A stretch of 50,766 bases of DNA from Polaromonas sp. (GTDB lineage: Bacteria > Pseudomonadota > Gammaproteobacteria > Burkholderiales > Burkholderiaceae_C), in contig NZ_JAUXUP010000064.1 in the NCBI RefSeq assembly GCF_030680935.1, positions 1-50,766 on the forward strand, given 5' to 3'. Below the pieces are notes generated by a model that searched no databases, was not told the DNA's origin, and worked only from the letters and a program-made list of their open reading frames with translations. Every line of letters begins with the position of its first letter. Position 1 is the stretch's first letter. Both the position numbers and the translations under genes were made by a program. Shown one piece after another: positions 6,646 to 17,199 of the stretch.

Positions 6646-9285
6646 TCAGGAGGACAAGGCTTCCAGCAGCTCAGTCTCGATGGCGATCTGCGCCTTGTTG
6701 TGCTGCAGCTCCGGGCCATCGATCAGGAAGGTGTCTTCCACACGTTCACCCAGGGTGGTGACTTTGGCAAGCTGCAGGTTGATGCGGTGCCGGGCCAGCA
6801 CGAGGGCAATCGAATAGAGCAGCCCGACGCGGTCGCTGGCCGAGACGCTGAGCAGCCAGCGCTGGGCTTTTTCGTCAGGTCGCAGGTCCACACGCGGCGT
6901 GATCGGAAAACTTTTGACGCGGCGCGATACCCTGCCTTTACCCGGCGCCGGGAGTGGCCCGTTTTCTTCAATCGCGCGGTCCAGATCGGCCTCCACCATG
7001 GCCACCAGCTCGCGGTAGTGGTCGGCCAGCGTGGGGCTGACAACCTGAAAGGTATCCAGCGCATAACCGGGCGAACCCTTGTGCGGTCTGGCCGTGTGCA
7101 CCTTGGCATCGAGAATGCTGAAACCGGCCTCTTCAAAATAGCCGCAGATGCGGGCAAACAGATCTGGCGCATCCGGCGTGTACACCAGTATCTGCAGGCC
7201 TTCGCCAGTGGCTGAACGCCGTGCCCGCACAATACATTTGGCGCTGCCGACATGGCGCGAAAGCTGGCGCGCATGCCAGGCGATGTCGCCCGCTTCGTGG
7301 CGCATGAAATAACTGACGTCAAGGGAGTCCCACAAGGCCTTGTGCGCCTCAAACGGCTCGGCATGCAGCGCCAGGATGGTCAGGGCCTCACGCTTGCGGG
7401 ATTCCACCTCGGCGTCTGCGTCGGGCGCACGGCCACCCAGCACACGCAGGGTGTAGCGGTACAGGTCTTCCAGCAGCTTGCCTTTCCAGGCGTTCCAGAC
7501 CTTGGGACTGGTACCGCGTATGTCTGCCACGGTCAGCAGGTAGAGGGCGGTCAGGTAGCGTTCATTGCCGACGCGTTTGGCAAAACCGGCGATGACCTGC
7601 GGGTCGCTCAGGTCTTCTTTCTGGGCGATGCGACTCATGGTCAGGTGTTCGCCGACCAGAAATTCGATCAATTGAGCGTCGGCGGCGGCAATGCCGTGCT
7701 GGCGGCAGAACACCCGCACATCGCGGCAGCCGAGCTCTGAATGGTCGCCGCCGCGACCCTTGGCGATGTCGTGGAACAACGCGGCAATATAGAGAATCCA
7801 GGGCTTGTCCCAGCCTGCGGCGAGTTGTGAACACGCCGGGTATTCGTGGGCGTGTTCGGCCATGAAGAAACGCCGAACATTGCGCAATACCATCAGGATG
7901 TGCTGGTCGACGGTGTACACATGGAACAGGTCGTGCTGCATCTGCCCGACAATTTTGCGGAACACCCAGAGGTAACGGCCCAGTACCGAGGTCTGGTTCA
8001 TCAGGCGCATGGCGTGGGTAATGCCGACCGGCTGCTGGAGGATCTGGCGGAAGGTGTCCCGGTTGACCGGATCCCTTCTGAAACGCGCGTCCATCACGCT
8101 GCGCACGTTGTACAGCGCCCGCAGGGTGCGCGCCGACAAGCCCTTGACGCCCACCGTGGTCTGGTAAATCAGGAAGGTTTCGAGAATGGCGTGGGGGGTT
8201 TTCAGGTACAGGTCATCGCTGGCGACCTCGATCATGCCGTCCTTGTTCAGGAAGTTTGCGTTGATGACTTGCGGGGTATGGCCGCTGGGGTACAGCCGCT
8301 CCTCGATGTTCAGCAGCAGGATCTGGTTAAGTTGGGTCACCGCCTTGGCGGCCCAGTAAAAACGCTTCATCAGCGCTTCGCTGGCGCGTGAAATGACGCG
8401 ACCGTTGCCCTCCTGCGCCACCGTGACATAGCCAAAAGACTCTGCCACCACGGTCTGCAGGTCAAACACCAGGCGGTCTTCGCGCCGTGCCGCCACCAGG
8501 TGCAGGCGCGCGCGTATCAAGCCCAGCAGCGCTTCATTGGCCTTGATCTGGCGCACTTCAAACGCGGTGGCCAGACCGCTCTGCGCCAGATCGTCCCAGG
8601 ACTTGCCCAGCCCCGCCGCACGCGCCACCCACAGGATGACCTGCAGGTCGCGCAGGCCACCGGGTGACTCTTTGCAGTTGGGCTCCAGCGAGTAGGGCGT
8701 GTTTTCAAACTTGTTGTGGCGCTGGCGCAGCTCCAGCGTCTTGGCCACAAAAAAGGCCTGCGGGTCCATCGCGGCGTCCAGGCGCTGGACCAGCGCCGCG
8801 AACAGGGTTTTGGAGCCCGCCAGCAGCCGCGCCTCCAGCAAGGATGTCTGAACCGTGACATCTTTGGCGGCTTCTTCGGCGCAATCGCTCAGGGTGCGCA
8901 CGCTGGAGCCGATCTCCAGCCCGGTGTCCCAGCAACTGCCAATGAATTTTTCGATGCGGCTGGTCAGGTCGGGGTTGGCGCCCACGGCGACGGCGTCAGG
9001 CAGCAGCAGCAGGACATCCACATCTGAATGCGGAAACAGCTCGCCCCGGCCAAATCCGCCCACCGCCACCAGCGAGCAGGCGGCGGGAAAACCGGCGCGC
9101 AGCCAGAGCCGGCGCAGGGTGGTGTCGGTGTGCCGCGCCAGCCGGTGCAGCAGGCTGCGCAGGCCACGCGTGGAGGAACCGCTGTTGGCCAGCGAAACCA
9201 GCAGGGCTGCTTTGCCGGCCCGGTATTGCTCGCGCAAGGCCAGCGCTTCGGCGCTCAGGGAAGAAGAGGGCAGCGTGGACCGCAT
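6646..9285 (-). CDS. glnD: Bifunctional PII uridylyltransferase / uridylyl-removing enzyme
   Basis: An 879-residue nitrogen sensor that uridylylates PII proteins when glutamine is low and removes UMP when it is high. Domain order is standard: nucleotidyltransferase ([19 protein letters not shown] near residue 79, with the two metal Asp), linker, HD hydrolase domain ([18 protein letters not shown] near residue 493), and two ACT domains that bind glutamine (about residues 710-790 and 820-879; [37 protein letters not shown]). Motifs are intact and length is normal. It lies 28 bases downstream of map, a common arrangement in betaproteobacteria. Its last 150 bases have a diverged second copy at 3766-3919. 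The start ATG at 9285 has no strong ribosome site, so a nearby alternative is possible. Confidence 0.97.
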   Translation of the reverse strand: MRSTLPSSSLSAEALALREQYRAGKAALLVSLANSGSSTRGLRSLLHRLARHTDTTLRRLWLRAGFPAACSLVAVGGFGRGELFPHSDVDVLLLLPDAVAVGANPDLTSRIEKFIGSCWDTGLEIGSSVRTLSDCAEEAAKDVTVQTSLLEARLLAGSKTLFAALVQRLDAAMDPQAFFVAKTLELRQRHNKFENTPYSLEPNCKESPGGLRDLQVILWVARAAGLGKSWDDLAQSGLATAFEVRQIKANEALLGLIRARLHLVAARREDRLVFDLQTVVAESFGYVTVAQEGNGRVISRASEALMKRFYWAAKAVTQLNQILLLNIEERLYPSGHTPQVINANFLNKDGMIEVASDDLYLKTPHAILETFLIYQTTVGVKGLSARTLRALYNVRSVMDARFRRDPVNRDTFRQILQQPVGITHAMRLMNQTSVLGRYLWVFRKIVGQMQHDLFHVYTVDQHILMVLRNVRRFFMAEHAHEYPACSQLAAGWDKPWILYIAALFHDIAKGRGGDHSELGCRDVRVFCRQHGIAAADAQLIEFLVGEHLTMSRIAQKEDLSDPQVIAGFAKRVGNERYLTALYLLTVADIRGTSPKVWNAWKGKLLEDLYRYTLRVLGGRAPDADAEVESRKREALTILALHAEPFEAHKALWDSLDVSYFMRHEAGDIAWHARQLSRHVGSAKCIVRARRSATGEGLQILVYTPDAPDLFARICGYFEEAGFSILDAKVHTARPHKGSPGYALDTFQVVSPTLADHYRELVAMVEADLDRAIEENGPLPAPGKGRVSRRVKSFPITPRVDLRPDEKAQRWLLSVSASDRVGLLYSIALVLARHRINLQLAKVTTLGERVEDTFLIDGPELQHNKAQIAIETELLEALSS

Positions 9286-9313
9286 GCGGGGCAGACCGGC
9301 CGGTGGCGCCGGT

Positions 9314-10183
9314 TCAGGCGGCTGAATCGGCGGTGGAGACGCTTGCCTCTGGCGCTACAGCCCGCAGCGGCACAGAAGGCACAAATTCAGGGATCGGCGG
9401 GCTGCCGGCCGACAGAGTCAGGACCTCGTAGCCGGTTTCGGTCACCAGCACCGTGTGCTCCCACTGCGCCGACAGGGAATGGTCGCGCGTGACGATGGTC
9501 CAGCCGTCTTTTTCGGGGCCGTCCTTGATCTCGCGTTTGCCGGCGTTGATCATCGGCTCTATGGTGAAGGTCATGCCGGGCTTGAGCTCTTCCAGCGTGC
9601 CGGGTCGGCCGTAATGCAGCACCTGGGGTTCTTCATGGAAGCGCTGGCCAATCCCGTGGCCGCAAAATTCGCGCACGATGGTGAAGCCCTGCTTTTCGGC
9701 AAACACCTGGATGGCGTGCCCGATGTCGCCCAGCCGCGCGCCGGGTTTGACACGCATGATGCCGTGCCACATGGCTTCATACGTCACCTTGCACAGGCGC
9801 CGGGCCGCAATCGACACGTCACCAATCAGGTACATGCGGCTGTTGTCGCCAAACCAGCCGTCTTTGGTGATGACAGTGACATCAATGTTCATGATGTCGC
9901 CCTTGCGCAGCGGTTTGTCGTTGGGGATGCCGTGGCAGACCACATGGTTCAGCGAGGTGCACAGGGAAGCCGGGTAGGGCGGATAACCGGCTGGCTGGTA
10001 GCCCAGGGTGGCCGACACCGTGCCCTGCACGTTGACCATGTAGTCGTTGGCCAGCTTGTCGATCTCGCGCGTGGTGACACCGGCTTTCACGAAGGGTGTG
10101 AGGTAGTCCAGCACTTCGGACGCCAGTTTGCAGGCAACCCGCATGCCTTCAATGCCGGCCGCGTCTTTGTACGTAATACTCAT
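9314..10183 (-). CDS. map: Methionine aminopeptidase, type I
   Basis: A 289-residue enzyme that removes the initiator methionine after deformylation. The metal-binding set is present: Asp in [19 protein letters not shown] (two Asp), His in [12 protein letters not shown], Glu in FTIEPMI and a final Glu in [12 protein letters not shown]. The substrate-pocket His lies in VVCHGIPN. The start [15 protein letters not shown] (10183) is chosen because it matches the usual N-terminus; an in-frame extension to 10231 adds unrelated residues. A ~25-residue C-terminal tail ([21 protein letters not shown] region) goes beyond the core fold. It forms an operon with glnD and diverges from purL over 155 bases. 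Confidence 0.96.
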   Translation of the reverse strand: MSITYKDAAGIEGMRVACKLASEVLDYLTPFVKAGVTTREIDKLANDYMVNVQGTVSATLGYQPAGYPPYPASLCTSLNHVVCHGIPNDKPLRKGDIMNIDVTVITKDGWFGDNSRMYLIGDVSIAARRLCKVTYEAMWHGIMRVKPGARLGDIGHAIQVFAEKQGFTIVREFCGHGIGQRFHEEPQVLHYGRPGTLEELKPGMTFTIEPMINAGKREIKDGPEKDGWTIVTRDHSLSAQWEHTVLVTETGYEVLTLSAGSPPIPEFVPSVPLRAVAPEASVSTADSAA

Positions 10184-10338
10184 GCCGCGATTATCCCACT
10201 TGGGCTCTGAACAGGCGGCGACGGCGGCCATCGCTGATAAAATTCAGGGTTAACGAGTACCCCGGCAGGCCCGCAGCGCTGCCAAACCCCCGGCGGGCCT
10301 GCGCGGCCCCGCCGACAACCAACAAGGCCACCGCCACC

Positions 10339-13300
10339 GTGACCCTGCACCTGACGACTTTCGAGGGCGATGCCCACGGTATCAGCGCCCTGAGCGACTT
10401 CCGCGTCCAGCAACTGCTTCCCCGCCTGCAAACCATAGAACCCACCATCAGCGGTATCAACGCACGTTTTGTGCACCTGGTGGCGACCGAAGCCGAGGCG
10501 GGTGACGAACTCAAGGCCCGCCTGGCGGCACTGCTCAGTTATGGTGAACCGGCTGCAGCGGCGGGTGAAGACAGTTTTTTGTTCATCGTCTCGCCGCGTT
10601 TCGGCACCGTCTCGCCCTGGGCTTCCAAGGCCACCGACATCGCCCACAACTGCGGGTTGGCCGTCAAACGCATCGAGCGCATCACCGAATACCGCGTCAG
10701 CCTCAAGTCCAGGTTTTTCGCCAAAGGTGCGCTGAGCGATACGCAGCGCGCCCAGGTCGAAGCGCTGCTGCACGACCGCATGACCGAAAGCGTGATGACT
10801 GACCGCGCGCAGGCTGCCGGCCTGTTCACTGAATTGCAGGGCGCGGCCCTGCAAACGATTGACGTGCTGGCTGGCGGCAAGGCAGCGCTGGAAGCCGCCA
10901 ACAGCGAGTTCGGCCTGGCGCTGGCCGCCGACGAAATCGATTACCTGGTGACCGCCTTCACCGGCCTGCAGCGCAACCCGACCGACGTCGAACTGATGAT
11001 GTTCGCGCAGGCCAACAGCGAACATTGCCGCCACAAGATATTCAATGCCGACTTCACCATCGACGGCGTGGCGCAGGACAAGAGCCTGTTCGGCATGATC
11101 CGCAACACCGAAAAGCTGCACCCACAGCACACGGTGGTGGCCTATTCAGACAACGCGTCCGTCATGGAAGGCCTGCCGGTTCAGAAGTTTTATGCAAAAT
11201 CGGCCTCCAGCCCATATGCAGAAAGCGCAACCAGCTATCAAAGTTATAGCGATTTTGAGGGCGTGCTGACCCACGTGCTGATGAAGGTGGAGACGCACAA
11301 CCACCCGACGGCGATCTCGCCTTTCCCCGGTGCATCCACCGGCGCGGGCGGCGAGATCCGCGACGAGGGCGCGACCGGGCGCGGCTCCAAACCCAAAGCC
11401 GGCCTGACAGGTTTTACCGTGTCGCGCCTGTTTGATGGCGACTTCGGGAAACCCGAACACATCGCCAGCCCGCTGCAAATCATGACCGAGGGCCCGCTGG
11501 GCGGCGCGGCCTTCAACAACGAGTTTGGCCGTCCCAATCTGGCGGGTTACTTCCGCGAGTACGAACAGACCGTGGGTGGCCAGCGCTGGGGTTACCACAA
11601 GCCCATCATGATCGCCGGTGGCGTCGGCACGATCGACGCGCGACTGACGAAGAAGATTTTGTTCCCGGCCGGCACGCTGCTGATCCAGCTCGGTGGCCCC
11701 GGCATGCGCATCGGCATGGGCGGCAGCGCGGCCAGCTCCATGGCTTCGGGCGCCAACGCGGCGCAACTCGACTTCGACTCGGTGCAGCGCGGCAACCCCG
11801 AGATCGAACGCCGTGCCCAGGAAGTCATCAACCAGTGTGCCCAGCTCGGCACCGACAACCCGATCCTCGCGATCCACGACGTGGGCGCCGGCGGCCTGTC
11901 CAATGCCTTCCCCGAACTGGTCAACGACGCCGGGCGCGGTGCGACGTTTGACCTACGCGCCGTGCCACTGGAAGAAAGCGGCCTGTCGCCCAAGGAAATC
12001 TGGAGCAATGAAAGCCAGGAACGTTATGTGATGGCGATTGCGCCGGAATCGCTGCCGGTGTTCCAGGCCTTTTGCGAGCGCGAGCGTTGCCCGTTTGCCG
12101 TGATTGGCGCGGCCACTGAGGAAAAGCAGCTGGTGTTGTCGGATGCCGACCAGGCATTACCGGTAGATATGCCGATGAATGTGCTTTTGGGCAAGCCGCC
12201 AAAAATGCAGCGCGATGTGACAACTGTCCGCCATGAGATCAAACCGATTGACCTGACCGGCGTGGACCTGCAGGCCAGCGCAATTGCCGTGCTCAGCCAC
12301 CCAACGGTGGCGTCCAAACGTTTCCTGATCACCATCGGCGACCGCACCGTCGGCGGGCTGACGCACCGCGACCAGATGGTTGGCCCCTGGCAGGTGCCGG
12401 TCGCCGACTGCGCCGTGACCCTGGCCGACTACGCCGGGTTTGCCGGCGAGGCCATGAGCATGGGTGAACGCACGCCGCTGGCAGCGGTCAATGCCGCCGC
12501 CTCCGGACGCATGGCAGTGGCCGAGGCCATCACCAATTTGCTGGCCGCGCCGATTGAGTTGCCGCGTGTCAAGCTGTCCGCCAACTGGATGGCCGCGTGT
12601 GGCGAGCCGGGCCAGGACGCCGCGCTGTACGCCACCGTGAAAGCCGTCGGCATGGAGTTGTGCCCGGCGCTGGGTGTGTCGATTCCTGTCGGCAAGGACT
12701 CGTTGTCCATGCGCACGGTCTGGTCCGACGATGGCGCCAGCAAAAAGGTCACCTCGCCGGTCTCGCTGATCGTCAGCGCCTTTGCCACGCTGGCGGACGT
12801 GCGCGGCACGCTGACGCCGCAGCTTAACGCGCTAGAGGCCGACACGACCTTGATCCTGATCGATCTGGGCAAGGGCAAAAACCGCATGGGCGGCTCCATC
12901 CTGGCGCAGACGCTGGAGCTGGAAAACGGTGACGTGCCGGATCTCGACGATCCGAAAGACCTGGTCAACCTCGTCACCGCGATCAATACCCTGCGCGGCC
13001 AAGGCCGGCTGCTGGCCTACCACGATCGCAGCGACGGCGGCCTGTTTGCCACCGCCTGCGAGATGGCGTTTGCCGGCCATGTGGGTGTGTCGCTCAACAT
13101 CGACATGCTGCTGGTCGAGGGTGATGGCATCCACGACAGCCGCATGGACACGGGCGACAGCAAAAACTGGGCATCGCAAGTCGGCGCGCGCCGCGAAGAA
13201 CTGACCCTCAAGGCACTGTTCAACGAGGAGCTGGGCGCCGTCATCCAGGTGCGAACTTCGGTGCGCAACGAAGTCATGCAGACCCTGCGCGACCATGGCC

Positions 13301-14397
13301 TGTCGAAGTTCAGCCACTTTATCGGCAAGACGCGCCCGCAGCACGCCTCGCTCGACGTTGGCAAGGGCGAGGTGCAGGTCTGGCGCGACACCAAGGCTGT
13401 GTTCAGCGCGAAACTGCAGGACCTGCACCAGGTCTGGGACAGCGTGAGCTGGAAGATCAACCAGCAGCGCGACAACCCGACCTGCGCTGATCAGGAGCAC
13501 GCCGCCGCTGGCAACCCGCTGGATCCTGGTTTGCACGTGTTTTTGGGATCAAATCAGGCTCCAGCCCTTTCACCAGCTGCGCAAACAGCTATAAAGTCGA
13601 TAGCAAATATTGCCAGTCCGGCGCTGAACCTGACCCGTCCGAAAGTCGCCGTTCTGCGTGAGCAGGGCGTCAACTCGCATGTCGAGATGGCCTACGCCTT
13701 CACCCAGGCCGGCTTTGAGGCCTTCGATGTCCACATGACCGACCTGCAGGCCGGCCGCGCGCAACTGGCCGACTTCACGGGTGTGGTGGCCTGCGGTGGC
13801 TTCAGTTACGGCGACACCCTGGGCGCCGGCATCGGCTGGGCCCGCTCCATTACCTTCAACCCGGCGCTGTCGGCGCAGTTCCAGGCCTTCTTCGCTCGCA
13901 CCGACACCTTCGGCCTCGGCGTGTGCAATGGTTGCCAGATGTTTGCCGAACTGGCAGACATCATTCCCGGCGCGGACGCCTGGCCGCGTTTCACCACGAA
14001 TCGCAGTGAACGCTTCGAGGCACGCCTGAGCCAGGTGGAAGCTCTGGATTCGCCCAGCCTGTTTTTTGCCGGCATGGCCGGCTACCGCATGCCGATCGCG
14101 GTGGCGCACGGCGAGGGGTATGCCAATTTTGCGCACCGCGGCGATGCCGCCAAGGCGATTGCCGCCATGCGTTTCACCGACAACCACGGCCAGCCCACGG
14201 AGGCCTACCCGGCCAACCCGAACGGCAGCGCCGGTGGCCTGACTGCGGTGACGACGGCCGACGGCCGTTTTACGGCCATGATGCCGCACCCGGAACGCGT
14301 GTTCCGCAACATCCAGATGAGCTGGACACCGCTGGATGCCAACCAGCCCAGCCCGTGGATGGAACTCTGGCGCAATGCACGCCGCTGGGTGGGGTAA
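10339..14397 (+). CDS. purL: Phosphoribosylformylglycinamidine synthase (single-chain PurL)
   Basis: A 1352-residue enzyme of purine biosynthesis that converts FGAR, ATP and glutamine to FGAM. It has the large ATP-grasp-like synthase part ([58 protein letters not shown]) and a C-terminal glutaminase domain from about residue 1095 ([19 protein letters not shown]; nucleophile Cys in [11 protein letters not shown]; His and Glu in MMPHPERVF). The start is GTG at 10339 ([10 protein letters not shown]); no in-frame ATG lies upstream before a stop. Two segments are foreign to the family and coincide with dispersed DNA repeats: residues about 287-304 (11196-11250) and about 1071-1090 (13549-13606). 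Both sit in loops at domain edges. The stop lies three bases from the convergent gene's stop. Confidence 0.97.
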   Translation: MTLHLTTFEGDAHGISALSDFRVQQLLPRLQTIEPTISGINARFVHLVATEAEAGDELKARLAALLSYGEPAAAAGEDSFLFIVSPRFGTVSPWASKATDIAHNCGLAVKRIERITEYRVSLKSRFFAKGALSDTQRAQVEALLHDRMTESVMTDRAQAAGLFTELQGAALQTIDVLAGGKAALEAANSEFGLALAADEIDYLVTAFTGLQRNPTDVELMMFAQANSEHCRHKIFNADFTIDGVAQDKSLFGMIRNTEKLHPQHTVVAYSDNASVMEGLPVQKFYAKSASSPYAESATSYQSYSDFEGVLTHVLMKVETHNHPTAISPFPGASTGAGGEIRDEGATGRGSKPKAGLTGFTVSRLFDGDFGKPEHIASPLQIMTEGPLGGAAFNNEFGRPNLAGYFREYEQTVGGQRWGYHKPIMIAGGVGTIDARLTKKILFPAGTLLIQLGGPGMRIGMGGSAASSMASGANAAQLDFDSVQRGNPEIERRAQEVINQCAQLGTDNPILAIHDVGAGGLSNAFPELVNDAGRGATFDLRAVPLEESGLSPKEIWSNESQERYVMAIAPESLPVFQAFCERERCPFAVIGAATEEKQLVLSDADQALPVDMPMNVLLGKPPKMQRDVTTVRHEIKPIDLTGVDLQASAIAVLSHPTVASKRFLITIGDRTVGGLTHRDQMVGPWQVPVADCAVTLADYAGFAGEAMSMGERTPLAAVNAAASGRMAVAEAITNLLAAPIELPRVKLSANWMAACGEPGQDAALYATVKAVGMELCPALGVSIPVGKDSLSMRTVWSDDGASKKVTSPVSLIVSAFATLADVRGTLTPQLNALEADTTLILIDLGKGKNRMGGSILAQTLELENGDVPDLDDPKDLVNLVTAINTLRGQGRLLAYHDRSDGGLFATACEMAFAGHVGVSLNIDMLLVEGDGIHDSRMDTGDSKNWASQVGARREELTLKALFNEELGAVIQVRTSVRNEVMQTLRDHGLSKFSHFIGKTRPQHASLDVGKGEVQVWRDTKAVFSAKLQDLHQVWDSVSWKINQQRDNPTCADQEHAAAGNPLDPGLHVFLGSNQAPALSPAAQTAIKSIANIASPALNLTRPKVAVLREQGVNSHVEMAYAFTQAGFEAFDVHMTDLQAGRAQLADFTGVVACGGFSYGDTLGAGIGWARSITFNPALSAQFQAFFARTDTFGLGVCNGCQMFAELADIIPGADAWPRFTTNRSERFEARLSQVEALDSPSLFFAGMAGYRMPIAVAHGEGYANFAHRGDAAKAIAAMRFTDNHGQPTEAYPANPNGSAGGLTAVTTADGRFTAMMPHPERVFRNIQMSWTPLDANQPSPWMELWRNARRWVG
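11196..11250 (+). repeat. Dispersed repeat copy 2, in frame inside purL
   Basis: AAAATCGGCCTCCAGCCC ... AAAGCGCAACCAGCTATC AAAGTTATAGC. It is translated as [17 protein letters not shown] between [13 protein letters not shown] and the conserved [13 protein letters not shown] block, where other PurL proteins have a much shorter link. Confidence 0.85.
13549..13606 (+). repeat. Dispersed repeat copy 3, in frame inside purL
   Basis: TCAAATCAGGCTCCAGCCC ... CTGCGCAAACAGCTATAA AGTCGATAGCA. It is translated as [19 protein letters not shown] in the linker between the synthase part and the glutaminase domain. The repeat has no stop in this frame. Confidence 0.88.
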
Positions 14398-14400
14398 GAC

Positions 14401-15240
14401 TCAGTTTTTCCCGGCGACGGGCGCCACCGCCGCGCCTTCGATCTTGTGCCGGGCCAATGCGTCAGCCACAAAACCGGAGGCCTTCATTTCTTCCACAAAG
14501 GCCGTGACGTAACGTGCACCGGCCTCGCGGCCCTTGGGCAGGCCCATGGCTTGCTGGATCACCATGAAGCGGCCATCGAGCAGGCGCAGGCCGGGCAGGC
14601 GTTGGGCATCGGCCTGCAGTTGCTGCTTCACGCCGGCCGCGACTTCGATGTTTTGCGCCAGAAAAGTGTCGGTGACCGCTGGCGAGGTGGCTGCCTTGAC
14701 CAGCCTGGCATTTTTCAGCTCACGCGTCAGGTACAGGTCATAGGCGCTGCCGTTGCCGACCACGATGCGGTTGCCAGGGCGGTCCACTTCTGCGTTGCTT
14801 TTGATCGGCGAGTCGTTTTTCACCAGGTAGGCGCCTTCAATGATCACGTAGGGCGCGGTCTGGGCCATGCCCGCGCCGCGAACCGGGTCAATCGCGACAA
14901 AACCGATGTCCACCTGCGCGGCGGTGACTGCCTCGACCACCTTGCCGGCGGCAGGGAAGGTCACCAGCTCGACCGGCACGCCGAGGCGGCGCCCCAGTTC
15001 ACGCGCCAGGTCCACCGACACGCCGCGGGCTTCGCCAGTGGCCGCATCTTTTGTCGCCAGGATGGGGTTGCCGAAGTTGATCGCTGCGCGCAGCTTGCCG
15101 GTAGGCGCCAGCTCGGCCACGGGCGCAGGCGGCATCGACGCACAGGCGGCAAGCAGGGCGCTCGTGAGGGTCACAAGGAGCGTGGCCGCCTGTCGGGCAG
15201 GGCCGGCAAGGAGGGTGTGGCGCAAGGCAGGCGTGTTCAT
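14401..15240 (-). CDS. Extracellular solute-binding lipoprotein, family 3
   Basis: A 279-residue periplasmic binding protein of the amino-acid type (SBP_bac_3). The N-terminus has a lipoprotein signal (ATLLVTLTSALLAACASM, lipobox LAAC), and the fold starts at GKLRAAINFGNPILATKDA. Typical blocks follow: GVSVDLARELGRRLGVPVELVTFP, DIGFVAIDPVRGAGMAQTAPYVIIEGAYLV and a hinge near VVGNGSAYDLYLTREL. The start MNTPALRHTL at 15240 gives the signal peptide at the very N-terminus; a longer in-frame start at 15342 would bury it. No ABC permease or ATPase lies beside it, so it is an orphan: either a receptor for a distant transporter or a sensor. Substrate unknown. Confidence 0.85.
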   Translation of the reverse strand: MNTPALRHTLLAGPARQAATLLVTLTSALLAACASMPPAPVAELAPTGKLRAAINFGNPILATKDAATGEARGVSVDLARELGRRLGVPVELVTFPAAGKVVEAVTAAQVDIGFVAIDPVRGAGMAQTAPYVIIEGAYLVKNDSPIKSNAEVDRPGNRIVVGNGSAYDLYLTRELKNARLVKAATSPAVTDTFLAQNIEVAAGVKQQLQADAQRLPGLRLLDGRFMVIQQAMGLPKGREAGARYVTAFVEEMKASGFVADALARHKIEGAAVAPVAGKN

Positions 15241-15360
15241 GCAGGCATCCAGATGGTTGGTATGCCACCTATTTGACGCGAGCCACGCTGTGTGCGTCAA
15301 CAGGGCAGACACCAGCAAGTTGCCGCAGTTCAGCGTTGCCATGAAAGCGGGGCTGCCATG

Positions 15361-15392
15361 AAAAAACGCGGCACCTGGCCGCGTTTTTTTTT
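15361..15392 (-). terminator. Bidirectional intrinsic terminator after the PpiC-type gene
   Basis: AACGCGGC-ACCTG-GCCGCGTT is an 8-bp perfect stem with A6 on one side and T9 on the other. It stands 24 bases past the stop of the foldase gene (minus strand) and would end that transcript before the binding-protein gene. Confidence 0.9.
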
Positions 15393-15415
15393 TGAGTGCG
15401 GAGAAAGCGGGGGAC

Positions 15416-16201
15416 TTACTCTACCTTGGCTTTTTCGCGCAGCCCCTGCTGGAAAGCCGCCAGTTTTTGCTGCTGCATCTGCTGTGCAATCTGCGGCTTC
15501 AGCTCTTCAAACGCTGGCAGTTTGGCGGTACGGATGTCGTCAATGCGAATGATGTGGTAGCCGAACTGGCTCTTCACCGGTGCGTCGGTCGTCTGGCCCT
15601 TGTTCAGCTTGATCATGGCCTCGGCAAACTCGGGCACGTAGCTGCTTGGGTTGGCCCAATCAAGGTCACCGCCGTTGGCGCCAGAGCCTGGGTCTTTGGA
15701 AGACTTCTTGGCGATGTCTTCAAACTTGCCGCCTTTTTTCAGGCTGGCAATGATGGCTTTGGCTTCGTCTTCCTTTTCCACCAGAATGTGCCTGGCCTTG
15801 TATTCCTTGCCGCCGTTGGCTGCAACAAACTTGTCGTACTCGCCTTTCAGGTCGGCATCGGTCACCGGGTTCTTCTTCTGGAAATCGGCAAACAGCTCCC
15901 GGATCAGGATGGCCTGCCGCGCCAGCTCCATCTGGACCTTGAAGTCATCGCTGGCCGCCAGACCCAGCTTTTCGGCCTCTTGCATGAAGACTTCGCGCGC
16001 GATCACTTCTTCCCGGATCTGGCCCTGCATCTCTGGCGTGACAGGCCGGCCTGTGCGTGCCAGTTGCTGCGCCAGCGCGTCCAGGCGGGTCTTGGGCACA
16101 GCCTTGCCATTGACGATGGCCACATTCTGGGCAAATGCACCCGAAGCGCCCAGCGCCATCAAGCCGGCAAGGGCGCTAGCGATCAAAAGTTTCTTTTTCA
16201 T
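15416..16201 (-). CDS. PpiC-type periplasmic peptidyl-prolyl isomerase
   Basis: A 261-residue foldase. It has a Sec signal peptide (MKKKLLIASALAGLMALG, likely cut after GAFA), an N-terminal SurA-like chaperone region, and a parvulin domain at about residues 130-225 (EYKARHILVEKEDEAKAIIASL, FEDIAKKSSKDPGSGANGGDL, QFGYHIIRIDD). A basic/Gln-rich C-terminal helix ends EKAKVE. The start is supported by GAGGAAACC before ATG AAA. An intrinsic terminator follows. It lies downstream of bolA and yciB, the usual order in Comamonadaceae and relatives, and probably helps fold outer-membrane or secreted proteins. Confidence 0.93.
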   Translation of the reverse strand: MKKKLLIASALAGLMALGASGAFAQNVAIVNGKAVPKTRLDALAQQLARTGRPVTPEMQGQIREEVIAREVFMQEAEKLGLAASDDFKVQMELARQAILIRELFADFQKKNPVTDADLKGEYDKFVAANGGKEYKARHILVEKEDEAKAIIASLKKGGKFEDIAKKSSKDPGSGANGGDLDWANPSSYVPEFAEAMIKLNKGQTTDAPVKSQFGYHIIRIDDIRTAKLPAFEELKPQIAQQMQQQKLAAFQQGLREKAKVE

Positions 16202-16237
16202 GGTTTCCTCAGGAATGAACCGGTGTGGGCGAAGGGG

Positions 16238-16256
16238 CAGACGCAAAAAGCGTCTG
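16238..16256. repeat. Hairpin between bolA and the PpiC-type gene
   Basis: CAGACGC-AAAAA-GCGTCTG, a 7-bp perfect stem with a five-base loop. It lacks a T-run outside the stem, so at most it is a weak attenuator or an mRNA-processing site. Confidence 0.5.
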
Positions 16257-16264
16257 TCTGAAAA

Positions 16265-16555
16265 TCACGGGGTTTCGATGATCTCGATGGCCAGCGCGTG
16301 CAGGCCCTCGTCAATGAAATTTTGCAGTGCATCATACACAAGCCGGTGGCGCGCCACGCGGCTCTTGCCCGCAAATGCCGGGCTGGCAATCCGCACCCGG
16401 AAGTGGCTGCCAAAACCCTGGGCATTGGCGCCAGCATGGCCCGCATGCTGGGCACTTTCGTCCAGCACTTCAAGCTGGCTGGGGTTCAGGCGTTCGCGCA
16501 GTTGTGCCTCTATGCGTGAAGCGTCGGCAGGAAGCGCGGTGCTGATGGCGGTCAT
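16265..16555 (-). CDS. BolA family protein
   Basis: A 96-residue BolA-like protein. The family pattern is visible: IEAQLRERLNPSQLEVLDES, then SHFRVRIASPAFAGKSRVARHRLVYDALQN and GLHALAIEIIETP, with the conserved RHR-x-V-Y. BolA proteins partner monothiol glutaredoxins in iron-sulfur handling and affect envelope gene control. The start ATG (16555) overlaps the yciB stop by ATGA, so the two are translationally coupled. A Cys-to-His change at the ligand position cannot be judged by eye. Family firm; exact subtype (BolA or IbaG) unsure. Confidence 0.9.
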   Translation of the reverse strand: MTAISTALPADASRIEAQLRERLNPSQLEVLDESAQHAGHAGANAQGFGSHFRVRIASPAFAGKSRVARHRLVYDALQNFIDEGLHALAIEIIETP

Positions 16556-17172
16556 GGCTCGGTCTTGATGTGTTTGTTCAGCAAAACCGCCTGCCCCAAC
16601 ACAAAGGCCAGCATCAGGCCCATGCCGCCAAACAGTTTGAAATTGACCCAGGTGGCGGTGGGAAAGGTAAATGCCACCCAGAGATTGAGCACACCCATGA
16701 GCGCAAAAAAGCCGACCCAGCTGTAGTTCAGGGTGCGCCATACCGGATCGGGCAAGGTCATTTGCGCGCCCATCAGAGACTTGATGCCGTTTTTTCCGAA
16801 CCCCAACTGCCCGACCAGCAGCGCACCACCCATGACCCAGTACAGCACCGTGGGCTTCCACTTGATGAAGGCTTCGCTATGGAAATAAATGGTGGCGCCG
16901 CCCAGCAGCGTGACCAGGCCCAGGCTGACCCAAAGCATGGTGTCGATCTTGCGGCCACGCACGACCAGCCAGAGGATTTGCGCCAGGGTGGCGAGAATGA
17001 CGACCACGGTGGCCAGCAGCACCGGCGCTTCGGCTGTGCCCACCACCCCGCCAGAGACCATGAAGCCCAGCCAGTCAGTGGCGGTGCGCGCGGCCCATTC
17101 GGTATTGCCTTCGGCATACTTGAACATGCCGAAAAAAAGAATGATGGGCAGGAAGTCGAAGAGAATTTTCAT
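16552..17172 (-). CDS. yciB: Inner-membrane septation protein YciB (IspZ family)
   Basis: A 206-residue polytopic inner-membrane protein linked to cell envelope integrity and division. MKILFDFLPIILFFGMFKYA is the standard N-terminus, with five to six hydrophobic segments, a conserved WKPTVLYWVMGGALLVGQ block and LNYSWVGFFALMGVLNLWVAF. Burkholderiales members carry an insertion near residues 25-55, which is seen here. It overlaps bolA by four bases. The msrB gene lies 27 bases upstream in the same orientation, so msrB-yciB-bolA-PpiC may form one transcript. Confidence 0.94.
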   Translation of the reverse strand: MKILFDFLPIILFFGMFKYAEGNTEWAARTATDWLGFMVSGGVVGTAEAPVLLATVVVILATLAQILWLVVRGRKIDTMLWVSLGLVTLLGGATIYFHSEAFIKWKPTVLYWVMGGALLVGQLGFGKNGIKSLMGAQMTLPDPVWRTLNYSWVGFFALMGVLNLWVAFTFPTATWVNFKLFGGMGLMLAFVLGQAVLLNKHIKTEP

Positions 17173-17199
17173 GGGGTGATTATCGGGGGAGCCAACAAG

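Noticed and set aside
16150..16195. Part of the PpiC-type signal peptide codons resembling the dispersed repeat (GCGCTAGCGATCAAAA)
   Set aside because: Only one block matches, and the peptide is an ordinary signal sequence; chance similarity is likely.
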